From assembly GCF_001021505.1 (NCBI RefSeq), contig NZ_LDPO01000015.1:62001-126000 (forward strand): a stretch of DNA of 64,000 nucleotides. The letters are read 5' to 3'. How positions within the stretch are numbered: the first letter of the stretch is position 1; every line of letters starts with the position of its first letter. Source of the stretch: Mycolicibacter heraklionensis (GTDB lineage: Bacteria; Actinomycetota; Actinomycetes; Mycobacteriales; Mycobacteriaceae). This document shows, in pieces, positions 40,513 through 49,908 of this stretch. A program made the position numbers and the translations under genes. The notes beneath the pieces were generated by a model. That model was not told where the DNA came from. It searched no databases and saw only the letters and a program-made list of their open reading frames with translations.

Positions 40513-41181
40513 ATGCCGATCGCGTCGCCGTTGTCACGACGGCGCACGGTGGTGGCCTTGCTGTTGTTGACGTTCGCCACCGGCCTCGTGGACGCGATCA
40601 GCGTGCTGGTGCTGGGGCGGGTGTTCGTCGCGAACATGACCGGCAATGCGATCTTCCTGGGGTTCCTGTTCGTCCCCGGCACCGGCTTCGATCTGACCGC
40701 CGCGATCGTGGCGGTCGGCGGATTCCTGATGGGCGCGGTCATCGGGGGACGGCTGTTCCGGATCTTCGGTGAACACAGCCGCCGGCGCTGGCTGACGGTT
40801 GCGCTCGGTTTGGAGGCGGTGTTGCTGCTGGCGCTGGCGGCGCTGGCTGGAATGGGTGTGTTGGGCTACTACAGCAACAGCAAGCTGCTCTTGATCGCCG
40901 GCCTCGCGGTCGCGTTCGGTGTGCAGAATTCGACTGCCCGTCAGTTCGGTATCCAGGAGCTCTACACCACGGTGCTGACCTCGACGATCGTCGGTATCGG
41001 GGTGGACAGCCGGCTGGCCGGTGGGACCGGCGACCGCGGAAAGCTGCGCTACGGCGTCGTTTTCGTGATGATCCTCGGCGCCATTGTCGGCGCAACGTTG
41101 ACCCACGTTGTGGTGGCGCCGGTCATCGCCATGGCCGGGGTCGTGGTCGCGGCGAGCTTGGCGTTGTTCCGCTACGGCTGA
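40513..41181 (+). CDS. DUF1275 (YoaK-like) membrane protein
   Basis: A 222-residue integral membrane protein of the DUF1275 family. The N-terminus FATGLVDAISVLVLGRVFVANMTGNA carries the family-typical TGLVDA and NMTGN motifs, here spelled within a continuous first helix pair. About six hydrophobic segments follow. Function is unknown. GGGGGGAG precedes ATG 40513. It lies 33 bases beyond the mce1 operon, so readthrough is possible, and converges with the secreted-protein gene. Confidence 0.87.
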   Translation: MPIASPLSRRRTVVALLLLTFATGLVDAISVLVLGRVFVANMTGNAIFLGFLFVPGTGFDLTAAIVAVGGFLMGAVIGGRLFRIFGEHSRRRWLTVALGLEAVLLLALAALAGMGVLGYYSNSKLLLIAGLAVAFGVQNSTARQFGIQELYTTVLTSTIVGIGVDSRLAGGTGDRGKLRYGVVFVMILGAIVGATLTHVVVAPVIAMAGVVVAASLALFRYG

Positions 41182-41196
41182 TAGGCCCGAGCGCGC

Positions 41197-41991
41197 TCAG
41201 GACCCGCCGTACTCCGGGCGCAGGATCGAGCTGAGCGCCGACAGCGGGATGTGCGCCTGCACGTTGCCACCGTCCATGTACCACTGCATCTGGTTGTACT
41301 GAATCGGGCTGTCGTGGCTGACCGGGTAGTCGGGCATGTACAGAATCAGCTCGTCGGGGGTGAGAGCCCAAGACCGGTAGCCGCCGGAGAAGACCTTGTC
41401 GGGTGTAAAGCGCTCCGGGACAAAGGGATAGTCTCCCGGGCGGTGTTCCCAGAATGCCCGGTCCAGCGCCTCGGTGATGTAGGGCTCGCCCAGTTGCGGG
41501 ATCGTCGCCAACGGGTCGATCCCGGGTTTGGTGATGTCAGCCAATTGCAGTTGCCGGCCACCGGCCCCCATGTCGAACGTGAAAGTCCGGTAGGCGTTGT
41601 TGATGTAGGGACCGTCGGAGTGGTAGTCCTCGTGGAAGACCGCGGTCAATGCATTGCCGTGCTGGAAGATCTCGTAGTTCTCGTTTCCCCAGCTGTCGGC
41701 CACCATGGAGGCGCCTTTGGTGCGCCAGTTGGTGAACAACTTCGACAGGTAGTCGCGGATCGGGGGTCCGGCGATCGGGTGGTCGACCAGGTCCCCGGGC
41801 ACCGCCATCCGGATATAGCGGGTGGCCAGCCGCTCCGAGTGCACATCGGTAGTGCAGTACTGCCCGTCCCAGTTGCCGCCCAGCCCGCTGCAGAACGACG
41901 GCGCCGAAGCGCCGGCGACCGGTGCCCCGGACACCGTGGCCACCGCAAGTGTCGCGGCGAGCATGCCCGTCACTAGCCGGGTCGCCCACAT
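41197..41991 (-). CDS. Secreted MPT64/RsiV-like (DUF3298-type) protein
   Basis: A 264-residue exported protein. The signal peptide LVTGMLAATLAVATVSGAPVAGASA is followed by a short Cys pair (SFCSGLGGNWDGQYC). The core resembles MPT64 and Rv3036c-type proteins: an N-terminal domain with AVFHEDYHSDGPY and a C-terminal DUF3298-like half with FTPDKVF, ALTPDELILYMPDYPV and IPLSALSSIL. These are secreted antigens of uncertain role. A strong AGGAGG lies six bases before ATG 41991. It is upstream-neighbour to nothing obvious; the second mce operon ends just before it on the same strand and may read through. Confidence 0.75.
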   Translation of the reverse strand: MWATRLVTGMLAATLAVATVSGAPVAGASAPSFCSGLGGNWDGQYCTTDVHSERLATRYIRMAVPGDLVDHPIAGPPIRDYLSKLFTNWRTKGASMVADSWGNENYEIFQHGNALTAVFHEDYHSDGPYINNAYRTFTFDMGAGGRQLQLADITKPGIDPLATIPQLGEPYITEALDRAFWEHRPGDYPFVPERFTPDKVFSGGYRSWALTPDELILYMPDYPVSHDSPIQYNQMQWYMDGGNVQAHIPLSALSSILRPEYGGS

Positions 41992-42001
41992 AGCATGCCT
42001 C

Positions 42002-42556
42002 CTAAGGCAATTCGACTTTGCTCGCCAGCCACCGGCCGTCGACCTTCTGCATCGTCATCTTCATCCGGGCGCGGTCCACTCGCGGGTCGGGCCGCATGGT
42101 GTTGGTGATGGTCTGGTTGACCATCACCAGCACCACAACGGTGTCCTTGGAACCTGACTGCACGGCCGACTCGACCACCGTGCCCTGTGCCCTGGCCTTG
42201 TTGTCGATCAGCAGCTGCCGCAGGTTGACGCTGGCTTTGGTGTAGGTGTCTTTGAACTCCCCGGTTGCACCGTTGAGGACCGCGTCGAAGTCGTCGTCGA
42301 CCTTGTCAGAGTCGATGCTGGTCAACACCTGGGCGTAGTCCACCGCTGCCTGTCGTCCGGCGGCTTCCGCGCTCGAGACCCGATGCTGTTGCCACAACTG
42401 CCAGCCGAGCCCGATGACCAACCCGAACACTGCCAGATAGGCGGCCGCGACGAGCGCCATCCGCCACGGGACCCGACGCCTGCGCACCGGCGGCGCGGCT
42501 GTCTCTTCCACGTCCTCGGGGGCGGTCTCGGCGGTCGGTTCGTCGGCGGTGCTCAC
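42002..42556 (-). CDS. Mce-associated membrane protein, last gene of the second mce operon
   Basis: A 184-residue Mas protein with an acidic N-terminus, RRRRVPWRM basic patch, one transmembrane helix (AAAYLAVFGLVIGLGWQLW) and a periplasmic domain containing LNGATGEFKDTYTKAS and LRQLLIDNKARAQGTVVESA. The C-terminal half is very close to that of the Mas protein encoded at 52741-53412. AAGGAG precedes GTG 42556. It follows mceF by 19 bases and completes the reverse-strand operon. Confidence 0.88.
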   Translation of the reverse strand: MSTADEPTAETAPEDVEETAAPPVRRRRVPWRMALVAAAYLAVFGLVIGLGWQLWQQHRVSSAEAAGRQAAVDYAQVLTSIDSDKVDDDFDAVLNGATGEFKDTYTKASVNLRQLLIDNKARAQGTVVESAVQSGSKDTVVVLVMVNQTITNTMRPDPRVDRARMKMTMQKVDGRWLASKVELP

Positions 42557-42575
42557 CGCGGCATCTCCTTGAGCA

Positions 42576-43826
42576 TCAACGAGGCGGCTCGATCAGCAGG
42601 GGCGGACCGCCGTAGGGGGTGGGAATCGTATAGCGGCCCTTGGGTGTCGGGTCGGTGGTCGCCGCCAGGTCTGCACCGGGCGGCGGTCCCGCGGTGTCAT
42701 CGCCGGGTGGGCGTGGCGCATTGTGGGCGCCGCGCACCAGCACGGACTGGTCGGTGTCACGGCAGTAGCCGTACAGGAACGGCTCCGGGTAGTCCGCCGC
42801 AGAAGGGGGCCGCCGCGGGGTCCCGTAATCGCAGGTGTAGCGAGGATAGAGGTCGGCGGTGAACCACAACCCGTTGTCGTGGAAGGCCGTACCGAGCGCC
42901 TCCAGCGTCGAACCGCGGTAGGCGGGGAACAACGCATTGAGCGCCGGAGTCCGGACATAGAGCAGCTGAGCCGCGGTGGTCAGGTTGCCCAGCAACCCGA
43001 CCATGGTGTCGGAATTGTCATCGAAGAGTCCGTCGACCGCCGACAGCATCCCGGGCGCCTGGTCGACCAATCGATGGTAGCCGCCGATCATCCGGTTGAT
43101 GCCCGTGAGCACCTTGTCGAGGTTCTCGGTCGTCACGGCCACCCCGTTGTTGACATCGCTGAGCATGGTGAGCGCCACCCGGCTCGACTTCAGCAGGCTC
43201 ACCGTCTCCGGCAGCACCGAATCCAGGGTGGACAGCAAAAAGGTGCCGCCGTTGACGATGTCGGTCAGCTTCTGCGGACCCTCGTCGGACAGGCTGAGCT
43301 CCTTTTTGATCAGGTCGAGCTTGCGCGGATCGGTTTGCGCCAGCATGCCGTTGGCGTCGGCGAGCAACTGCGACATCGGGATCGGGGTTGTGGCGCGGTC
43401 CCGCGAGACGACGCTGCCGGCGGACAGGAACGGTCCGGTCTCCGACGGGGGCTCGAAGTCGATGTACTGCTCACCGGCGGCTGACAGGCCCGACACGCGC
43501 ACCGTGCTGGCCGCCGGAATCTTCACCGTCGAGGAGATGTTGGCGACCGCATCGACACCGGTACCGCTGACCCGCAGCGACTCGATCCGGCCCACCGGAA
43601 CGCCGCGAACCGACACGTCCTGGTTGGCCAGCAGCCCACCGGAATCCGGCAGCGCGATCGTGATCTGGTAGGTCGAGCGGGCCGGGTTCACCCGCAGCGC
43701 CCCCACCAGCAGGTAGCCGGTCGCGACCACCAGGGTCATCGCCAACGCGAGCCCTGACAGCAGGTTCTTTCGCCGGTCGCCGGCGCGGACCAAGCCGACG
43801 ATGCGCCGGCTGAGTGCCTCGATCAT
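42576..43826 (-). CDS. MceF-like subunit of the second mce operon
   Basis: A 416-residue MCE protein. ATG 43826 overlaps the mceE stop (ATGA); longer in-frame sequence reads backward through mceE and is not coding. Features are the anchor LALAMTLVVATGYLLVGAL, the MCE domain (NQDVSVRGVPVGRIESLRV) and a helical region, then a Pro-rich tail ending YGGPPLLIEPPR. Order in the operon identifies it as the sixth MCE subunit. It is clearly divergent from Mce1F and about 110 residues shorter. Confidence 0.88.
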   Translation of the reverse strand: MIEALSRRIVGLVRAGDRRKNLLSGLALAMTLVVATGYLLVGALRVNPARSTYQITIALPDSGGLLANQDVSVRGVPVGRIESLRVSGTGVDAVANISSTVKIPAASTVRVSGLSAAGEQYIDFEPPSETGPFLSAGSVVSRDRATTPIPMSQLLADANGMLAQTDPRKLDLIKKELSLSDEGPQKLTDIVNGGTFLLSTLDSVLPETVSLLKSSRVALTMLSDVNNGVAVTTENLDKVLTGINRMIGGYHRLVDQAPGMLSAVDGLFDDNSDTMVGLLGNLTTAAQLLYVRTPALNALFPAYRGSTLEALGTAFHDNGLWFTADLYPRYTCDYGTPRRPPSAADYPEPFLYGYCRDTDQSVLVRGAHNAPRPPGDDTAGPPPGADLAATTDPTPKGRYTIPTPYGGPPLLIEPPR

Positions 43827-45061
43827 GGTGTCGGCCCTGGTCCCGGCGGGCCGAGCTCCGCTGCTGCTACATCGCCCTCCGCCGGGGTGGGAGGTATCGG
43901 CGGGCCGACCGCGGTCCACGGCGCCAGCCCCATATCGGAGTCCGGGCCGCGCCCCACCACGCGCTCCTGTAGTCGCCACAGCGCGTACTTGATGGAGCCG
44001 GCCAGCTTCGCCCAGTCGTAGCGCTTCGGGCCGTGAAATGCTGGGTCTCCTTTGAAGCCGGCGTCAGGCATCGACCCCCACACCAGCCTGTCAAAACCTG
44101 CCCGTAACGAAACCGCCGACCCAGCTGTCATCTTGATGATCGGCGCCTGCAACCGGTTCAGCGCGGCCAGACTGGTGTCGGGGTCGATAGCCACGTCGTT
44201 CCATGCGCCAGCGAGCACGTTGGCGTCCTTGATGAAGCTGTGCCCGGAAGCGTCGGTCCCGGCAATCGACGGGAACCGGGCCAGCTGCTGGCTGGTCGCG
44301 CCGAGTTGCTCGACGAGATCGGCCAGCCGACCGGTGTTGTCCACCAGCGTGTCGGTGGCCGGACCCGCCGCGTCGAGCACATCGGTGAGCGCCGCGCTGC
44401 GGGCATCAAGCCGGTCGGCAAGCCGGCTGGTCTCACGCAGCGCGGTCTCGATCTCACCGGAGCGGGCGTTGAGTTTTGTCAGCAGCTCATTGGACTGGTT
44501 GATCAGCCTGCCGAACGCCTGGCCCTGATCGCCGGTCGCCTTGCCGGCGCCGTTGACGATATTGGTGAAGTTCTGCACAGCCCCACCGTTGACCAGAAGC
44601 GCCGCCGAACTCAGCACCGATTCTACCGTAGCAGCCGACGCGGTGAACTCCAGCCCGATGATGTCGCCACCCTTGAGCAGCGGCGTCGACGGGTCGACCT
44701 GAGTCGGCGGTTTGACCGCCACGAAGACGTCACCGAGCGGGGTCGCCGACCGCAATTCAGCCGTGCTGCCCAACGGAATCCGGACACCGTCCATGATGCG
44801 CAGCGTGGTGACTGCAGTGTAGTTACGGGCGACTATCGACTCCAGCTGGCCGACATCGGCGCCGGAGAGCTTCACCTTGGCGTGCCCGGGCAGATTCAGC
44901 GCGTTGGCGAACACCGCGGTGATGAGATAGCCGCCGCTGCCGATGCCGGGAGCTGGCAACGGCAGACTGTCCAGCCCACTGGTGGTGCAGCCAGCAGTGA
45001 TGACCGCGTTGCACAGCAGCGCCAGCGTCGCCCTGGGCGTTCGTTTCCGTCGCAATGCCAT
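43823..45061 (-). CDS. MceE-like lipoprotein of the second mce operon
   Basis: A 412-residue MCE lipoprotein. The signal sequence ends in the lipobox ITAGC with Cys25. The MCE domain includes LPGHAKVKLSGADVGQLESI, and a coiled-coil-like helical domain has repeated Leu-Asp patterns (LADRLDARSAALTDVLDAAG). The Pro-rich tail ends PPGPGPTP. It is the only lipidated subunit, in the position expected for MceE. It starts three bases after the mceD stop and overlaps mceF by four bases. Confidence 0.88.
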   Translation of the reverse strand: MALRRKRTPRATLALLCNAVITAGCTTSGLDSLPLPAPGIGSGGYLITAVFANALNLPGHAKVKLSGADVGQLESIVARNYTAVTTLRIMDGVRIPLGSTAELRSATPLGDVFVAVKPPTQVDPSTPLLKGGDIIGLEFTASAATVESVLSSAALLVNGGAVQNFTNIVNGAGKATGDQGQAFGRLINQSNELLTKLNARSGEIETALRETSRLADRLDARSAALTDVLDAAGPATDTLVDNTGRLADLVEQLGATSQQLARFPSIAGTDASGHSFIKDANVLAGAWNDVAIDPDTSLAALNRLQAPIIKMTAGSAVSLRAGFDRLVWGSMPDAGFKGDPAFHGPKRYDWAKLAGSIKYALWRLQERVVGRGPDSDMGLAPWTAVGPPIPPTPAEGDVAAAELGPPGPGPTP

Positions 45062-45064
45062 CGC

Positions 45065-46198
45065 CTACTGCCCCATCATCGAGAGTCCGTCGAGGACGTA
45101 CGTCAGCCCGAAGTCCGGGCCGTAATCCGCCAAGGTTCCGGTGCCGCAGCCTAATTGCCGCAAATGCATCATGTTGCACAGCTCCTTGGTGCTTTGACTG
45201 TCGACCAGGCTCTTGTCGACCAGGGTGTGAGCCCGGATCGCCCCGTTGTTGGTGTCGACGGCGTTGTAGATGTTGTCCAGCGCCAGCGGTAGCAGGTCTA
45301 TTAGCTCCGCCAGGTCGCGCTGCTTATCCACGAGGGTGGTTACGGCAGTGTCGCCGTTGAGGATGCTCTGCTTGAGGTTGTCACGGTTGGCTTGCAGCAG
45401 GGCGGTCGCCTGCGTGATGATCTCGTTGAACTTACGCCCAGTGCGTCCCGCCCCGAAGTCCTCGTCGGCGAGCATCTGACTCAATTGGCGGGTGGTGGAA
45501 CCGAATTGACGCAGCCTCGCGTCATTGCGGGCCGCCGCGTCCATCAGCGAGCTAAGATTGACGATGATCGAGGTCAACTGATCACCGGTCGCCTCGCCGC
45601 GGTCGGAGCTCAGTCGCAACGCCCGAGACAATTCGCTCAGGGCCGACTTGATCTTCGCGCCGTTGCCGCCGGCGATGTCGGCGGCGGCGTTGATCACGTC
45701 GGCTACCGGCCCGTTGCCGTTGCCGTCGCCGCTGAGCGACTTCGAAACCCTGTCGAGCATGTCAAGCACACGATCGAATGCCACTGGTGTCCGGGTGCGG
45801 TTCAGCCCGATAGTGGTGTGGTCGGCCAACACCGGACCGCCGGTATAGGCTGGCGTCAGTTCGACTTGCCGAGCGGTGAGGATCGAGGTGTTGATGGTCA
45901 CCGCGTGCACGTTGGCTGGGATCTTTACGTTGCGGTCGACGGTGAACTCGGCCTCGACGTACCCGCCCTTCGGGGTGATCTTGGTGACCTTGCCCACCGG
46001 CATTCCGAGCACCGCAACCACATTGTCCTCGTAGAGGCCTGCGGCGCTGCCGAATTGGGCGGTGACGGTGATGTGTCCGCCGAACGGGTTGAGGTAGTAG
46101 GCGGCCACGGCAGTGACGAGCAGTACTCCTGCGGTCAGCGCACTCACCAGCGCGGCGACACGGCGGCGGCTGCGGGTGGCGGTCGGCGGGGCGCTCAT
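45065..46198 (-). CDS. MceD-like subunit of the second mce operon
   Basis: A 377-residue MCE protein. ATG 46198 overlaps the mceC stop; upstream in-frame sequence to 46264 is antisense-like extension and not used. The anchor is VSALTAGVLLVTAVAAYYL; the MCE domain has NVVAVLGMPVGKVTKITP and the helical domain RRQLSQML-like repeats. It lacks the long Pro-rich tail of Mce1D, so it is about 145 residues shorter. It is the fourth MCE subunit of the operon. Confidence 0.87.
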   Translation of the reverse strand: MSAPPTATRSRRRVAALVSALTAGVLLVTAVAAYYLNPFGGHITVTAQFGSAAGLYEDNVVAVLGMPVGKVTKITPKGGYVEAEFTVDRNVKIPANVHAVTINTSILTARQVELTPAYTGGPVLADHTTIGLNRTRTPVAFDRVLDMLDRVSKSLSGDGNGNGPVADVINAAADIAGGNGAKIKSALSELSRALRLSSDRGEATGDQLTSIIVNLSSLMDAAARNDARLRQFGSTTRQLSQMLADEDFGAGRTGRKFNEIITQATALLQANRDNLKQSILNGDTAVTTLVDKQRDLAELIDLLPLALDNIYNAVDTNNGAIRAHTLVDKSLVDSQSTKELCNMMHLRQLGCGTGTLADYGPDFGLTYVLDGLSMMGQ

Positions 46199-47238
46199 TT
46201 GCAGTCCTTGAAGTACTCGATCATGCCGAACTGCTTGGCGCGGCCACTGATCGCGCACATCCACGAGTCGATCGCCATCCCGTTAACTAGGTAGGTTTCG
46301 AAAGCCGGTCCGTAGCCGGTGGCATTGGTCAGACCCCGCAATGGCGGCGGTGCGGCCTGCAGCAGGCTGCGCAGCAGGTCGTCATGCTGGCCGAGCATGT
46401 CGGATAGCGCACGCAGGTTGGCCAGCATGTCGTCGAGCATCGTCCGGTCGCTGACCACGATGTTGTTCAGTTGACCCACCAGACTGGTCAGCGCAGCCAG
46501 CATGGCGTGGAAGGTGTGCTGTCGCGCTACCAGTTCCCCGAGGAAATCCTGGCCCTGATCGACCAGGTTGCCCAGGTTCGTCTGCTGGTTGTGCAAGGTG
46601 TTGGCCACCCGCTGGGTGCTGGCGAGCAGGGTGCCGAGCTGATCACGCCGGTCGGCGGTGATCTTCGACAGCGTGTGCAGATTGGCCATCGCCTGTGGAA
46701 CCACCGGGGGCAGCCCGCTCAGCTGTTGGCCGAGCACGGCCAGGGACTGGCCGAACTGGTCGGAGTCGACCTGGTCGAATGTGGTGGTGGCGTCCTCTAG
46801 CAGCGACTCCAGCGAATAGGGCACCTCGGTGTGGGCGAGCGGGATCCGTTTGTCGGGCAGCGAACCCGGGCCGTCGGGTTCCAGTCGCAGGTAGCGCGAC
46901 CCGAGGATCGTCATCACCTGGATTTTGGCCCCGGTGTCTTTGCCCAGCGGAATGTTGTTGCGCACGGTAAAACCGGCCTCGACGTGATCGCCGGCGAGCC
47001 GCATGCTCGTTACCCGGCCCACCTCGATGCCCGCGATCACGATGGGATTGCCCGGCGCCAGCGCCGCGGCCTGGGCGAACTCCGCGGTGTAGCGGGTGTA
47101 GCCGAAGCCGGCCAGCTTGACCAGCAGCGCCGCGGCGACGACGACCGCGACAACCGCCAATGCCGCGAACCCCAGCCAGGTGGTGTTGTAGGACTCCAGT
47201 GTCCGGGAGCGCCACCTGCGGAGCGACTGATTATCCAT
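46195..47238 (-). CDS. MceC-like subunit of the second mce operon
   Basis: A 347-residue MCE protein. The anchor FAALAVVAVVVAAALLVKL is followed by GNPIVIAGIEVGRVTSMRL, the MCE core. A helical domain rich in Leu/Gln/Asn follows (LVDQGQDFLGELVARQHTFH). The protein ends with a Cys-containing AKQFGMIEYFKDCK and has no Pro-rich tail, unlike Mce1C. ATG 47238 overlaps the mceB stop, and the stop overlaps mceD. Confidence 0.87.
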   Translation of the reverse strand: MDNQSLRRWRSRTLESYNTTWLGFAALAVVAVVVAAALLVKLAGFGYTRYTAEFAQAAALAPGNPIVIAGIEVGRVTSMRLAGDHVEAGFTVRNNIPLGKDTGAKIQVMTILGSRYLRLEPDGPGSLPDKRIPLAHTEVPYSLESLLEDATTTFDQVDSDQFGQSLAVLGQQLSGLPPVVPQAMANLHTLSKITADRRDQLGTLLASTQRVANTLHNQQTNLGNLVDQGQDFLGELVARQHTFHAMLAALTSLVGQLNNIVVSDRTMLDDMLANLRALSDMLGQHDDLLRSLLQAAPPPLRGLTNATGYGPAFETYLVNGMAIDSWMCAISGRAKQFGMIEYFKDCK

Positions 47239-48325
47239 TGACGGTGTTCCTGCATCTCGGGGTGTGCCAGGCCAGGTTCTTCATGGTGATGGGCGTGGCG
47301 TTGCCGGGCGTGGCGGCGTTGACGATGATCGTGGTGATGTCGTTGAGGCCGGGAAAGAACCCGGTGATGTTCAGGTCGCAGACATACGTGGAGCCGTAGG
47401 CGCCGTCCCCGAGTACCCGACCCAGGCCTTTGAGCAGCAGTGGCAGGTTGTCGCCGGTGAAAGCCAGCTGCGGCTCGATTCCGGCCATGTGCTTGGAGAA
47501 CCCGGGTTCCCGGTTGATCATCTCATCCAGGGAGGGGAAGACCTCGTCGGCGATCGTCGACAGCTGCCGGGTCACCTGGGCCAGGGAGCCGACCGAGGAC
47601 TGCAATGCCGGGCGACGCGAGTCTAGGTCGGCGACCGCTCGCCGGGCCTGCGTCAGCGCGTGGTCCAACTGATCGTTCTGCCCGGCGATGGTGCCGGTAA
47701 GCCGGTTCAGGCTGGTGATGAGGTCGCCGAGCACCTCGTCGCGCCCGGCCAGCGTCGCGGTGAGCGTCGACGACTGATCCACCAGTGCGGTGATAGACGC
47801 CTGGTCGCCTTGCAGCGACTCCAGCACACCCCGGGTCAGATCGTCGGCCTGCTTGGGATCCAGCAGCGACATCAACGGTTTGAAGCCGTTGAGCAGCGCG
47901 CCGACGTCGAAGGACGGTTCGGTGTGGTCCACCCCGATCACGCCGCCGCGGGGCAGCACTCGTTCGTCCCCCCCGGTGTACTCGCCGTCTTTGCCCAGCG
48001 ACAGCCCGAGATAACGCTGCCCGATAATGTTCTGGTAGGTCACCGACGCGACGGTGTTGGCATACAGCTTCTGGTTGCTTTGGACGATGAACGAGACCTT
48101 CGCTAACTTCCCTTCCAATGCCACCTCGTCGACCCGGCCCACCCGGACCCCGGCCATCCGGACGTCGTCGCCTTCGCGCAGGCCGTACACATCGGTGAAC
48201 ACGGCCGCATACGGCGTCGTCGCACCAGAGACGTCGCGGCGCAGCGTGGCATAGACCAGCCAGGTCAGCACCATCGAGACGACCATGAAGATGGACAGTC
48301 CGATCAGCGGGCCGCGGAATCTCAT
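47231..48325 (-). CDS. MceB-like subunit of the second mce operon
   Basis: A 364-residue MCE protein with anchor FMVVSMVLTWLVYATL, MCE domain (DDVRMAGVRVGRVDEVAL) and a helical domain with SLNRLTGTIAGQNDQLDHAL. The C-terminal YVCDLNITGFFPGLND region resembles the end of MceB proteins, including LCDVTIKLPGLQPG in Mce1B. ATG 48325 overlaps the mceA stop by four bases. It is the second MCE subunit in order. Confidence 0.88.
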   Translation of the reverse strand: MRFRGPLIGLSIFMVVSMVLTWLVYATLRRDVSGATTPYAAVFTDVYGLREGDDVRMAGVRVGRVDEVALEGKLAKVSFIVQSNQKLYANTVASVTYQNIIGQRYLGLSLGKDGEYTGGDERVLPRGGVIGVDHTEPSFDVGALLNGFKPLMSLLDPKQADDLTRGVLESLQGDQASITALVDQSSTLTATLAGRDEVLGDLITSLNRLTGTIAGQNDQLDHALTQARRAVADLDSRRPALQSSVGSLAQVTRQLSTIADEVFPSLDEMINREPGFSKHMAGIEPQLAFTGDNLPLLLKGLGRVLGDGAYGSTYVCDLNITGFFPGLNDITTIIVNAATPGNATPITMKNLAWHTPRCRNTVNG

Positions 48326-49908
48326 TTGTGGCCTCCCGTGTCGGCGGGTACGAACGAGACCGCGTTACCGCGGGCGACCGGGCCGAGCAGCAGCTGCGCC
48401 GCCACAGATGCCGGCTCACGCTGGCCGGTGATCAGGCCCAGCTGGTTGCGTTCGGCCTGGCTGCCGACCGGACCCACGTTGCCGCCGAAGGCCGCGGGGG
48501 CCGCGGGCGCCATCGGGGAGGCCGGCTGCCACTCCGGTGCATGCGGCAGTGACGGGATTGGCGGCTCGGGCGGAGGCGGCGGGCCGAGGTCGAGCGGGTC
48601 GCCGGTGCTGGGAATCCGGGGGGCCGGGCCGGTCCACCACGGCAGCGGCGGGTTGGTGCCCTCCAGGCTGCGATTCGGGTTGACCAGGGGCGGTCCGACG
48701 GCACGGAGGTTCCCATCCGGGCCGATCTCGGTGCCCGCCGGCGGTTCCAGGCCGGCCGGGAAGTGGTAGTTCTGCGGCAGCATGTTCTCAGGCAGCTCGG
48801 AACGCACCTCGATCATCGGCGCGGTGAAGCAGCTCGGCCCCTTCAGCTCGCCGTACTGCGGGCAGTCCGCGCGGGTGTAAGTGTGCATCGGGGTGAACGA
48901 CAGGTTGAACCGCGTGTTCTTGGAGACGAGGTCGGGGTCGTAGAAGTGGTCGAAGAATTTCTCGGAGAGCCGATTGACCCGGGTGAAGATCGGGACGTAC
49001 TTGTCGGCGTTGTTGGCCAGCACGCCAACAACGGGCGTGAGGTCGTGGGTGATCTGGATCAGTTGGTCGATGTGGTTGTCCAGGGCTTCCCGGGCCACAC
49101 CCACGGTGTGCTGGCCACCGCCGACCAACGAGGCCAACTCGGCGCGCTTCTGGGCGAACGCGCGCATCGGTTCGACGGCCTGGTGCAGCGCGTCGACGAG
49201 GTCGGGAGCGGTGGACTGCAGGCCATGGGTGGCATCGAGCAAGGCCGAGACGGTCGATGGGCCGGGGTCGGTGGCGACGATGCCGTTGAGCTGATCGAGC
49301 AGCCGGGACATGTGCGCGCCCGCATTGAGCAACGCGACGCGCCGATTGTCGGTGGCCGCGCCGACGGCGGCCAGGATGCCCAGACTGTGGTCTTCGCGCC
49401 CGCGACCGGTGGCGGCCAGGATGTCGCGCAGTTTGGACACGGTGGTCTGGAAGATCACCGTGGACAGTTCGCCGTTCTCGGCGATGTGGGTGCCGGTACG
49501 GATGGTGGGTCCACCGGTTCCGGAGTCCACCAGCTGGATGGACGAGACCGCGAAAACGTTGGACGGCACCACGCGGGCGGTCACCGAATGCGGGATGTCC
49601 TTGGCGTAGTCGGGCTTGAGGTTGATGTGTACGTAGTTGGGTTTGCCGTAGGCGGCGGGGATCACGTCGGTGACATTACCGACTAGCAGGCCATGGTACT
49701 TGACGTCGGACTGGGCCGGCAGCCCGTCGCCGACGTTGATCAGGTCGGCCACCACCCGCACGTAGGAGTTGAGCATGCCGGTGGACTTGGCCAACAGGCC
49801 GCCGGTGGTCAGCGCGATCACCAGCAGGACCGCGATCCCCGCGCCCAGCAGTTGCTGTTCGGAGGGGCCGCGGCCGTCGGTGTCGAGCGAGTTGGCCATG
49901 TCAGCCAC
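48322..49908 (-). CDS. MceA-like subunit of the second mce operon, Pro-rich tail
   Basis: A 528-residue MCE protein, the first in this operon. The anchor AGIAVLLVIALTTGGLLA precedes the MCE domain (SDVKYHGLLVGNVTDVIP) and a helical domain. The last approximately 140 residues are rich in Pro and Gly (LDLGPPPPPEPPIPSLPHAP). In Mce1 the comparable tail is on Mce1C, so the tail has been placed on a different subunit. GTG 49908 overlaps the yrbEB stop; ATG 49899 is an alternative. The sequence does not closely match Mce1A to Mce4A from memory. Confidence 0.87.
   Translation of the reverse strand: MADMANSLDTDGRGPSEQQLLGAGIAVLLVIALTTGGLLAKSTGMLNSYVRVVADLINVGDGLPAQSDVKYHGLLVGNVTDVIPAAYGKPNYVHINLKPDYAKDIPHSVTARVVPSNVFAVSSIQLVDSGTGGPTIRTGTHIAENGELSTVIFQTTVSKLRDILAATGRGREDHSLGILAAVGAATDNRRVALLNAGAHMSRLLDQLNGIVATDPGPSTVSALLDATHGLQSTAPDLVDALHQAVEPMRAFAQKRAELASLVGGGQHTVGVAREALDNHIDQLIQITHDLTPVVGVLANNADKYVPIFTRVNRLSEKFFDHFYDPDLVSKNTRFNLSFTPMHTYTRADCPQYGELKGPSCFTAPMIEVRSELPENMLPQNYHFPAGLEPPAGTEIGPDGNLRAVGPPLVNPNRSLEGTNPPLPWWTGPAPRIPSTGDPLDLGPPPPPEPPIPSLPHAPEWQPASPMAPAAPAAFGGNVGPVGSQAERNQLGLITGQREPASVAAQLLLGPVARGNAVSFVPADTGGHK

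Noticed and set aside
41189..41198. GAGCGCGCTC palindrome between convergent genes as a terminator
   Set aside because: Ten bases with no loop allow only a very short stem; it is common by chance at this GC content.
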